A stretch of DNA of 17,958 nucleotides from an uncultured Clostridia bacterium (GTDB lineage: Bacteria; Bacillota; Clostridia; UMGS1883), in assembly GCA_934476455.1 (NCBI GenBank), contig CAKSNY010000039.1:1-17958 (forward strand), written 5' to 3'. This document shows, piece after piece, positions 7,511 through 13,669 of this stretch. Made by a program: the position numbers and the translations under genes. Each line of letters opens with the position of its first letter. Within the stretch, counting starts at the first letter, position 1. Below the pieces are notes generated by a model that saw nothing but the letters and a program-made list of their open reading frames with translations, was not told the origin of the DNA and ran no database searches.

Positions 7511-7776
7511 AAAAAAGGAACATTTCAGACTGTCGAAAAACTTAAAATTTGAGAAATTGGGGAGTTGTCAGAGGGGAAATCCCCTCTGACGTAAAAAACG
7601 CGGTTTTCGCGGGCGTGCAGTGCAAAAACCGCTCCCTGCAAGGGCTGGCGCGGATAGCCGCGCGAGCGAAAGCCCTTGTTCTCAAACGAAAGCTCCGAAA
7701 GCGAGCTTTCGGCTTGAAGCGTGTCGTCTTTATCGACACGCTCAAAGGAACATTCCAAGCGGAATGTTCCTTTTTT
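7511..7776. repeat. Hairpin-rich intergenic element with 13-bp terminal inverted repeats
   Basis: This fills the gap of about 300 bases after the ATPase gene. The ends are exact inverted repeats: AAAAAAGGAACAT (7511-7523) and its complement (7764-7776). Inside lies a chain of stems: 7567-7576/7581-7590 (perfect 10 bp, 4-base loop), 7639-7646/7671-7678 enclosing 7648-7653/7658-7663, 7687-7694/7704-7711, 7718-7726/7734-7742, and the terminal stem 7744-7756/7761-7773. Open frames across it in several registers are unlike any protein and look like by-products of the palindromes. It resembles a MITE or dispersed intergenic repeat. No target duplication is evident, and copies elsewhere cannot be checked here. 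Confidence 0.6.
7744..7776 (+). terminator. Strong terminator at the right end of the repeat element
   Basis: A perfect 13-bp stem (7744-7756/7761-7773) with loop AAGC runs into a tract of six T residues (7771-7776). It would end the transcript of the stalk/ATPase genes and is part of the repeat element, so the element may supply the terminator. Confidence 0.8.
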
Positions 7777-7811
7777 GCTCCATAAAGACTTTGCACAAAT
7801 TCCAACAATAA

Positions 7812-8178
7812 TTATATATTTGTTTTTATAACTTCGTTTTTCTCCCATGAAAGCATTGCCGCTTCCATAACTTTTATCACTCTTAATGCTTCTTCAGGCT
7901 TGATTTTAAGTTCCGCTTTACCTTCAATGGCATCAGTAAGCTGACGATATACAGGGTCTAGATTGTCCTCAACATCCAACGGCTCGTGAAGCTGTATTGT
8001 TTCCACACTGTTTGCGTTCCTCGGCGCCATTGTCTTTGTTGGACCTGCTTTAGTATACACAATTTCTTCTGCCCAGGAATTTTCCTTATCAATGCAGCGT
8101 ACAACCTTGCCTTCACAATCCCAGCTATCTATTTGAAGCGTTCCCGATTTGCCCAAAACATACCATCTTGGGAGGGTA
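7812..8178 (-). pseudogene. C-terminal remnant of a Gfo/Idh/MocA-type oxidoreductase
   Basis: About 120 codons remain of a gene that should encode 330-400 residues. The retained part starts near LPRWYVLGKSG (about 8167 reading leftward) and runs through 'DNLDPVYRQLTDAIEG' and 'LKIKPEEALRVIKVMEAA' to the stop at 7812-7814. These are typical of the C-terminal alpha/beta domain and last helix of Gfo/Idh/MocA sugar dehydrogenases. The N-terminal Rossmann domain that binds NAD(P) and the catalytic Lys are absent, so it cannot be active. An open frame continues upstream to 8225, but that part overlaps a different coding remnant on the plus strand. Such dehydrogenases process uronic acids or inositols, which fits the neighbouring glycosidase remnants. 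Confidence 0.65.
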
Positions 8179-8515
8179 TCCGAGCAAAAATATAGGTGAC
8201 TTGGTGTTTGCGTGGATACCCACAACAGTCGGATACGGCAAAATTTTAATGTTTTCGGGAAAATACGGATACGGAATGATTGCAGGTTCTTTCACTTCGC
8301 CTGATTCAAAAGCGGATTTTGTAATTGAAAAAATTGAAGGAAGTTTCGACTTATATTTTGAAAAGAAACTTATGCTTGAAATGGAAAACGGAGTTCACTC
8401 AAATATAAGAATTGAAATACCACAGTGCTTACAGGGGAAGAACGTATGTGCAACCATTGTTTTTAAAATGCACAATGACAATTGCGGAGTGTTGGGAAAC
8501 ATATATATTGAATGA
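8168..8515 (+). pseudogene. C-terminal fragment of an unidentified protein
   Basis: About 115 codons end at 8515. The reading has protein-like composition: 'GYPSKNIGDLVFAWIPTT', a Gly/Tyr-rich 'SGKYGYGMIAG', then alternating hydrophobic strands and an ending 'GVLGNIYIE'. It looks like a C-terminal beta-sandwich, but I do not recognise the family. There is no convincing ribosome-binding site and only a TTG as start. The frame begins exactly where the minus-strand oxidoreductase remnant ends, so its own 5' part appears to have been lost in the same joining event. A genuine small gene cannot be excluded. Confidence 0.4.
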
Positions 8516-8665
8516 ATAATAACGGTTATAATAATCGCCTGTGATAATGGGATCATAACTTGAGGAAAAAGGCATATTGAAGAGAAAATTTAAATTGCGT
8601 TTTGGAAAAGAAGAGAAATTTGGTATTGGAAGTTTCAAATGTTGTTTTTGAATGTGAGGAAAGTT

Positions 8666-8819
8666 ATGTATAAATTTAATAATGAGCAGAGGGAAATAAC
8701 CTTTGACAAATACAACACACCCACGCCGTGGAGAGAACAGGAGCGTGTTCCGCGGCAAAACCTACGAAATTGAAATTACCGATAATTCAAAACAATTTAT
8801 TGAAGTAAGTGAGCGTTAA
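8666..8819 (+). pseudogene. GH94 phosphorylase remnant: N-terminus joined to C-terminus
   Basis: An ATG with GAGGA 5 bases upstream starts MYKFNNEQREITFDKYNTPTPW, which I recognise as the start of GH94-type glycoside phosphorylases (cellobiose/chitobiose phosphorylase group). The frame then shifts at about 8728-8735 and continues in another register as 'FRGKTYEIEITDNS', resembling the extreme C-terminus of the same family, to TAA at 8817-8819. The whole intervening protein (normally about 700-850 residues) is missing. The junction thus represents one large internal deletion of over 2 kb. The GH88-like gene follows 21 bases later, so the two were probably cotranscribed. The family call rests on two short segments and is moderately sure. 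Confidence 0.5.
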
Positions 8820-8840
8820 AAGGAAAGGTGGAATTGGGTA

Positions 8841-9539
8841 ATGATTATTGACGAGGGAATAAAAAATAAAAGTAAGTTTTTGAATGTAAAACCTTTTTCA
8901 AAAGACGAGGCAGCTGCTGCGATGGATTATGTTGTAAAGAAAACAGATGAAAATATAGCTGATTTTACAGACTGTTTTCCGTCTTCCGCAAGCAAAGAGC
9001 TAATGTATGAAAAAACGGAAAATATTGACTGGACAAATGGATTTTTCACAGGTTTGTTATGGCTTTGTTACGAATATACAGGAAATCCTAAGTTCTTAAA
9101 AACTGCTGAAATTCAATGTAAAAGCTTTAAAAACAGAATAGATAAAAAAATTGCAGTCGATCATCATGATATGGGCTTTTTATATTCTCCCTCATGTGTG
9201 GCGGGTTATAATATAACTAAAAATGAAGAAATGAAAAATTCCGCATGGGCAAGAGGACAGGCGTGGGGAATATCCGGATTTTCTATTGCGTACAGGTATA
9301 CAAAAATTCCGGATTTTATCGACACCTGTTGTAAAATTGCAAATTTTTTTATGAACAGACTCCCCGATGATTATATTCCTTACTGGGATTTGGTATTCAG
9401 TGATACAAGCAACCAGGAAAGAGATTCGTCAGCGGCGGCAATTGCCGTAAATGGACTGATAGAATTATCAATGCAATCGGAAAGTAACTACAGACCGTTT
9501 TATAAAGGTGCAATAAGTGCAATGTTACACAGCGGTTAA
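8841..9539 (+). pseudogene. GH88 unsaturated glucuronyl hydrolase with internal deletion
   Basis: This is an open frame of 232 codons, where the family usually has about 370-390. The first part matches the UGL/GH88 pattern: 'DWTNGFFTGLLWLCYEYTG' (63-81) and the active-site stretch DHHDMGF (107-113). At residues 132-134 the sequence jumps from KNEEMKN straight to SAWARGQAWG, a motif that in complete enzymes lies about 80-90 residues further on. The missing part includes the second catalytic Asp (D149 in Bacillus GL1 UGL). The later QERDSSAAA motif (192-200) is kept, but the protein stops soon after, lacking the last helices of the (alpha/alpha)6 barrel. It has a good Shine-Dalgarno site (8821-8831), so it could still be translated. 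These enzymes remove 4,5-unsaturated uronic acids from lyase products. Inactivity is inferred. Confidence 0.7.
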
Positions 9540-9611
9540 GCAGATGTGTCAGCATACGAACACATCTGCTTAAAGTAGCATAAGGCTCTCATTTTTATGG
9601 ATGAGAGCCTT
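9538..9611. repeat. Two consecutive hairpins after the GH88 remnant
   Basis: An 11-bp stem (9538-9548/9561-9571) overlaps the stop codon of the GH88 remnant, and a second perfect 11-bp stem (9582-9592/9601-9611) with an 8-base loop follows. Neither is followed by a T-run on the plus or minus strand, so they are weak terminators at best. They may be remnants of an intergenic repeat. Confidence 0.5.
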
Positions 9612-9668
9612 AAAAATTGCAAAACTGTTTTATAATTTTTACAAAATTATTGTTTTTACAGTCGTTTT

Positions 9669-10322
9669 GTGATAAAATCAAAACAGAACTACGCACTGGA
9701 TTCTTTTGCTTTTGAATATCAAAATGTCGGCGAAATGAAAGATAATATAAAAATTGAAATTAACTATATGATAAGATGTCACATTTTGCCTGTAACCAAA
9801 AGAAAAGTAAATCTTCCGTGGCTTTCAGAGGATTTGTCGGTTTTAAGTGTAGCGCCTATGGAAATATTGGCTTCAAAAATCGTGGCGCTTATAAACCGCA
9901 GCGCACCGAGGGATTTATATGATATACATAATCTTTTGGAGTTTGGACTTTTTGATGAAAGTGAGTAGGATATGCTGCGAAAATGTGTTGTGTTTTATTC
10001 TTGTATAGGCTCCGAAAAAGCACGCAATAAATTCGCATTTGAAAGCCTTGATAAAATGCCGCAGAACAAGATAAAAACAGATTTACTGCCCGTTCTTCGC
10101 TTCGGTGCATATTTTGACTTAAAGCCTGCCCGTGAAAAGGTGATAAATTATTTGCAAAATCTTCTTACTCTAAGTCAACAGGAGCAGGAATTTATAAATC
10201 AATTCAAGAAAGGATATTTTATGCCGGAATTATTGTTTGACGGTGATATTTTGGAAAATGTAAAAGAACACCCGATGGCAAAATGGAAATGTGAGAAAAC
10301 AAGGAAAAACTGTTTTGAATAA
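9669..10322 (+). pseudogene. AbiEii/AbiGii toxin-family nucleotidyltransferase, truncated, in-frame TAG
   Basis: The reading 'YALDSFAFEY...DNIKIEINYMIRCH' then 'LSVAPMEILASKIVALINRSAPRDLYDIHNLLEFGLFDESE' matches the middle of AbiEii-family proteins, the toxin part of type IV toxin-antitoxin pairs. Translation stops at TAG (9966-9968). The same frame continues without a break as 'DMLRKCVVFYS...IKTDLLPVL...HPMAKWKCEK' to 10322, the normal C-terminal region. The stop therefore replaces one residue, probably Tyr. The N-terminal nucleotidyltransferase core with its Gly-Ser...Asp motif is missing upstream: a stop lies at 9633-9635 and nothing recognisable precedes it. No antitoxin gene is present. 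The gene is dead in two independent ways. Confidence 0.7.
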
Positions 10323-10323
10323 G

Positions 10324-10370
10324 AACGCTGCCCGTTTTGAAAAAGGGGGTATGCAGCGCGTTTTATTTTA
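10324..10370 (+). terminator. Probable terminator after the AbiEii remnant
   Basis: CGCTGC (10326-10331) pairs with GCAGCG (10353-10358) around an imperfect inner stem, and a T-rich stretch (10361-10370) follows. The stem starts directly after the stop codon at 10320-10322. Confidence 0.5.
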
Positions 10371-10426
10371 TTATTAAGTGTTGCTTCACATTATTTAAAA
10401 CCGTTAGTTTGTCAACAAATTTATAA

Positions 10427-10778
10427 ATCAATGACAGCAAAAATAGCATAGATAATGTATCAAAATATAATTATGTATTGGTTTTTGAAGGAATATGTCA
10501 CTATTACATTGCATTCGAATCGAATGGCATTAAAAAGAGTGTATTTGTAATAGTCGAAGGTCCCTCCAATGAAAGAGCAACGGAAACAGAGTATTCTTTA
10601 ACCGATATTCGTACACGAAATATTGAAAGAATTGTACAGCGAAACAGCCTTAGGCAAACATAAACATGCTTTGCAGTTACCCTTAAATATGGGGGATTCC
10701 GTACAAGGATTATTAGAGGACCTTCACTCACTGGGGCGATACACAAACCTGGGCTTATGCTTTAAAGAAGATGAATAA
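10427..10778 (+). pseudogene. Frameshifted remnant of an unidentified gene
   Basis: Two adjoining frames look like pieces of one protein. The first (open from 10427, with a TTG at 10478) reads 'YVLVFEGICHYYIAFESNG', then 'VFVIVEGPSNERATETEYSL', and stops at 10663. The second, one register over, reads 'FVHEILKELYSETALGKHKH', then 'LNMGDSVQGLLEDLHSLGRY', and ends at 10778. Both parts have coding-like composition, and the register switch lies near 10600-10615. There is no convincing start or ribosome-binding site, so the 5' part is probably lost as well. I do not recognise the family. Confidence 0.4.
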
Positions 10779-10812
10779 TTACAGATTAAGATTGGCAAAA
10801 ATAAAAACATAG

Positions 10813-10860
10813 TATAAAAAGCCGTTTCTGCATTTCAAAATGCAGAAACGGCTTTTTATA
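10813..10860. terminator. Bidirectional terminator, about 22-bp perfect stem
   Basis: Arms 10813-10834 and 10839-10860 are perfect complements around a 4-base loop. The outer part of the stem supplies an A-run on one side and a T-run on the other, so it can terminate both the minus-strand binding-protein gene (stop at 10877) and any plus-strand transcript from the remnants. Confidence 0.85.
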
Positions 10861-10876
10861 TGTGGAGAAACAGTTG

Positions 10877-12463
10877 TTATTTACGGCTGTTGTATCTGTC
10901 AAGGGCGGACTGTTCAAGCTCTATCGCCTTATCTACGTTAAGCTGATGAAGCTTTTGAATAAACTCGTCATACTTGTCTATAGACACTACGCCTGTGATA
11001 AATGAGGTTGTCATAGTATCACGTACCTTCTTTATTTCGGCGTAAAGTGTTGAAAATTCGTCGCTTTCGTCTGCCGTCATAGTAATTTGCGGCATTTGTG
11101 TGGAAAGCGTTTCGTCTGTGCCGAAGGTCCAGCTTTCAAGAGCCTTCTTTTGCTGCGGCATTGAATAATACTGTTCTATGTATTCCTTTGCCTGAACAAA
11201 CGGTCCGCTGTCACAGCTTCTCACATAGCGCGACATTGCCTGGCTCATCGTAAGCCCGTCGGGATTATTTGTAATATCCTTAGTAAATGTGGGATAGCCG
11301 TCAACCATATTGTAGCTCTTTCCCTCAATTCCGAAATTATTCAGCATATAGCCTTCTTCGCCGTAGCCGTAGTCAAGGTATTTTACTGCCAGCGGAATAT
11401 CTTTGCAGGCGGTTGAAACGGCAACACTGCCCCATGGGCTGTACGGCAGGCTTGCGTACATAAAGTGGGAGGGAGATTTTCCGTCTGCCGCATACATAGG
11501 AATTCCGGCAAGATTTACCTTAGAGCCGGTAGACTGTGCGGTTTGCAGCCATTTTCCGAGGCAGCCGCCGCCTGTGCCGAAGGTTGCGCCCGATTTTCCG
11601 TTAAGCATATTTGCACTTAAAATTGTGTTATCAACAGAGGCGAAGTTTTTGTCAAGCAGCCCTTTGTCAAACCATTCCTTAAGCTTGATAACAGCCTGTT
11701 TGTACTCGGGCGTAAGCGGTCCGTAAACGACCTTTCCGTTTTCACGGTAAAACTCAATATGCGTATTAAGAAGACGGAACAAAACCTCGTATTCCACGCC
11801 TTTAACAGTGAGCGGAGCAACCGCACCTTTCTTATCACGAAAAGCTGTGAGAACGTTTTCCCAATCATCTACCGTTTTCGGTGCATCAAGCCCCAAATCG
11901 TTGAGCCAGTCTTGGCGAACAATCATTCCGGAGGTTGTAAGAAGCATTTCGTCACCTTTCAGGAACGGAAATACGTAGTAGTCTCCGTTGTCCGATTTCA
12001 CCATTTTGTCAAAATCCTTATTGTCTGCCAAAACCTTGGTAAGATTGGGCGCATATTTAGAAAAATAGTCGTTAAGCTTTACAATTACCTTATCACCTAT
12101 CGACGCATCCGGACCGCCGAGCGCGGTAAGCCAGTCCCACTGAATCATATCCGGAAGCTCGTTGGACGCAACAAGCAGTGAAAACTGCTCGTTTTCCTGC
12201 CCGAGAGGGGGATGAATATATTTAACCTTTACGCCGGTTTTTTCGGCAAGTTCTTTGGCAAACGGTGTTTCGCCCAGATTAGATGTGGAGGCGGAAACGT
12301 TACCGGTAATAGCGCTCCAGTATGTAAGCTGAGTATCCGTTTTAATAGGATAGCCGGATAAATCGCTTTTCGAGGTTTGAATGGTTTCCTTTTTTGAACC
12401 GCACGCGGTGAGCATAAGAGAAGCCGCCAGCGCACCGGCAAGAAAAAGGTTGGTTTTTTTCAT
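10877..12463 (-). CDS. Extracellular solute-binding lipoprotein (LipO-like, family 1)
   Basis: This 528-residue lipoprotein is the substrate-capturing part of an ABC sugar importer, anchored outside the membrane. The signal peptide ends in a good lipobox LTAC (Cys21). It is followed by a short polar linker, a first strand 'TQLTYWSAIT' and the large two-lobed domain seen in the 500-560-residue LipO-type proteins that accompany LplB/YtcP permeases. The start is set at 12461-12463: GGAAAGG (12473-12479 on the minus strand) lies 9 bases upstream, whereas the in-frame ATG codons at 12472 and 12502 are badly placed. The gene stands alone, divergent from the permease operon, with its own promoter and terminator, so binding protein and permeases can be made at different levels. 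A complex oligosaccharide substrate is likely from its relatives; the exact sugar is not visible. Confidence 0.85.
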   Translation of the reverse strand: MKKTNLFLAGALAASLMLTACGSKKETIQTSKSDLSGYPIKTDTQLTYWSAITGNVSASTSNLGETPFAKELAEKTGVKVKYIHPPLGQENEQFSLLVASNELPDMIQWDWLTALGGPDASIGDKVIVKLNDYFSKYAPNLTKVLADNKDFDKMVKSDNGDYYVFPFLKGDEMLLTTSGMIVRQDWLNDLGLDAPKTVDDWENVLTAFRDKKGAVAPLTVKGVEYEVLFRLLNTHIEFYRENGKVVYGPLTPEYKQAVIKLKEWFDKGLLDKNFASVDNTILSANMLNGKSGATFGTGGGCLGKWLQTAQSTGSKVNLAGIPMYAADGKSPSHFMYASLPYSPWGSVAVSTACKDIPLAVKYLDYGYGEEGYMLNNFGIEGKSYNMVDGYPTFTKDITNNPDGLTMSQAMSRYVRSCDSGPFVQAKEYIEQYYSMPQQKKALESWTFGTDETLSTQMPQITMTADESDEFSTLYAEIKKVRDTMTTSFITGVVSIDKYDEFIQKLHQLNVDKAIELEQSALDRYNSRK

Positions 12464-12500
12464 TTTAAACATCCTTTCCGATATGTTTTTGTTTAAGAAC

Positions 12501-12530
12501 ATTATAACGTAGATTAAAGCAACTTATCAA
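12501..12530 (-). promoter_or_regulatory. Promoter of the solute-binding protein gene
   Basis: On the minus strand TTGATA (12525-12530), an 18-base spacer and a perfect TATAAT (12501-12506) precede the start codon by about 38 bases. Confidence 0.65.
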
Positions 12531-12553
12531 TAGACAAATGAGCAACAATGACA

Positions 12554-12632
12554 GACAAAAGCCCAACCCCGCTTTACGGCGCTTTTTTTGCGGGAGTTGG
12601 TTTTCTGTCTATCATAGTTGGGGTTTTGTGTC
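12554..12632. promoter_or_regulatory. Candidate operator: one motif in three copies, with imperfect inverted repeat
   Basis: The motif AGTTGG(GG)TTTT.TGTC occurs at 12595-12610 and 12616-12632 and in inverted orientation at 12554-12567 (GACAAAAGCCCAAC). Copies one and two together form a long imperfect palindrome of about 57 bases with an inner CCCGC/GCGGG pairing. The cluster lies upstream of the -35 regions of both divergent promoters, as expected for an activator of both units. No regulator gene is present in the window. Confidence 0.4.
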
Positions 12633-12661
12633 TTTTATCGGCGGTGGGATTAGGGTATAAT
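12633..12661 (+). promoter_or_regulatory. Promoter of the permease/esterase operon
   Basis: A perfect TATAAT (12656-12661) has only a poor -35 match (TTTTAT at 12633-12638, 17-base spacer). A weak -35 is typical of promoters that need an activator, consistent with the repeated motif just upstream. The ATG at 12660 lies inside the -10 box and is not a start codon. Confidence 0.5.
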
Positions 12662-12735
12662 GAATTTGCAAAATCAAAGCACCCGGTACAAGGGCGGCAG
12701 CGGCAACTTAATTTATGAAAGGACGGAGAAGAAAG

Positions 12736-12774
12736 ATGGTATCAAAACTAAACGCGGGGGAGATGGCAACATGA
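12736..12774 (+). CDS. Possible 12-residue leader peptide coupled to the first permease
   Basis: ATG 12736 has a plausible ribosome-binding site GGACGGAG (12721-12728) 7 bases upstream. It opens a 12-codon frame (MVSKLNAGEMAT) whose TGA (12772-12774) overlaps the permease start as ATGA. The overlap suggests translational coupling. It may be chance, because such short frames are common. Confidence 0.3.
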   Translation: MVSKLNAGEMAT

Positions 12775-13655
12775 AAATAAAAGAATCCCGCGGAAGGAGG
12801 ATTTTTGACATTTTTAATGTGTGCCTTATGATAATTATTATGATTGTTATGATTTATCCCATATGGTACGTGCTGGTAGCTTCATTCAGTGACAGTAACC
12901 TGCTTGTAAAAAATACAAATCTGCTTATAAAGCCGCTTGGCTTCACGACGGGCGCTTATAAATTGATGATGGAAAATCCGATGATAGTCCGCGGATATGC
13001 AAATACGCTTTTCATACTTGTTACGGGCGTTGTGCTGAATCTTCTGTTTACGACGCTGGCGGCATATTTTTTGTCCAGAAAGAATGTCTATTGGGCAAAA
13101 TTTGTTATGATGATGATTGTTGTAACAATGTTTTTTTCCGGCGGGCTTATTCCGCTGTATCTTACGGTTACAAAAATGTATCATCTTAATAACAGCTACT
13201 GGGCTGTAATTTTGCCGACGCTTGTAAGTACATACAACGTTATTATTATGCGGACGTCTTTTTTAGGAATTCCGGCAGCGCTTGAGGAGGCGGCAAAAAT
13301 CGACGGCGCCGGACACTGGAGAGTGCTTTTCCAGGTGGTGCTTCCAATATCGCTTCCGGTTTTGGCGGTAATCACACTGTATTATGCGGTAGGGCACTGG
13401 AATGCGTGGTTTAACGCAAGTATCTTCCTTAAGGACAGAGAAAAGTATCCTATACAGTTGATACTGCGCGAAATCCTTATAAACAACGATACCGCATCGA
13501 TGACGCAGGGGTCCTCTGCGGGGGATCAGCAGTCTATCGGTGAAAGCGTTAAATATGCGGTGGTTGTTGTTGCAACACTTCCGATTTTATGCGCATATCC
13601 GTTTTTGCAGAAATATTTTGTAAAGGGCGCTATGATAGGCGCCGTAAAAGGATGA
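12771..13655 (+). CDS. ABC sugar transporter permease, YtcP-like
   Basis: This 294-residue inner-membrane permease of the carbohydrate-uptake (CUT1) group has about six membrane segments (first at 17-37, last at about 263-280). The cytoplasmic EAA loop that docks the ATPase is seen as EEAAKIDGAGHWRVLFQVVL (172-191). The N-terminal 'IYPIWYVLVASFS' and C-terminal 'YPFLQKYFVKGAMIGAVKG' are hallmarks of the YtcP/MalG-like partner. ATG 12771 is used because GGGGGAG (12756-12762) lies 8 bases upstream and the family is 290-300 residues; the frame is open further upstream to 12660 but without a suitable start. The LplB-like partner follows with a 14-base gap. No ATP-binding subunit gene is in the window, so a shared MsmX-type ATPase is likely. 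Confidence 0.85.
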   Translation: MKIKESRGRRIFDIFNVCLMIIIMIVMIYPIWYVLVASFSDSNLLVKNTNLLIKPLGFTTGAYKLMMENPMIVRGYANTLFILVTGVVLNLLFTTLAAYFLSRKNVYWAKFVMMMIVVTMFFSGGLIPLYLTVTKMYHLNNSYWAVILPTLVSTYNVIIMRTSFLGIPAALEEAAKIDGAGHWRVLFQVVLPISLPVLAVITLYYAVGHWNAWFNASIFLKDREKYPIQLILREILINNDTASMTQGSSAGDQQSIGESVKYAVVVVATLPILCAYPFLQKYFVKGAMIGAVKG

Positions 13656-13669
13656 GGGGAGCGGTACAT

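Noticed and set aside
7511..7776. CRISPR-like or tandem repeat array
   Set aside because: The stems differ in sequence and length and there are no evenly spaced identical repeats.
7525..7848. Open frames of 60-107 codons on both strands across the hairpin repeat
   Set aside because: They lie inside palindromic sequence, overlap each other on both strands, have Arg/Ala/Cys-biased composition and no ribosome-binding sites.
9538..9611. Hairpin pair as a rho-independent terminator
   Set aside because: Neither stem is followed by a T-run on either strand, so it is listed only as a repeat.
12464..12502. Earlier starts for the solute-binding protein
   Set aside because: They would put 13 polar residues before a standard lipoprotein signal peptide, and the ribosome-binding site fits only the start at 12463.
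12660..12770. Upstream extension of the YtcP-like permease (ATG at 12660)
   Set aside because: The ATG is part of the TATAAT box, the extra 37 residues are not membrane-like or family-like, and ATG 12771 has a proper Shine-Dalgarno site.
13589..13669. Earlier start of the LplB-like permease inside the preceding gene
   Set aside because: It would overlap the YtcP-like gene by 67 bases, and the added residues are Arg-rich and unlike the family.
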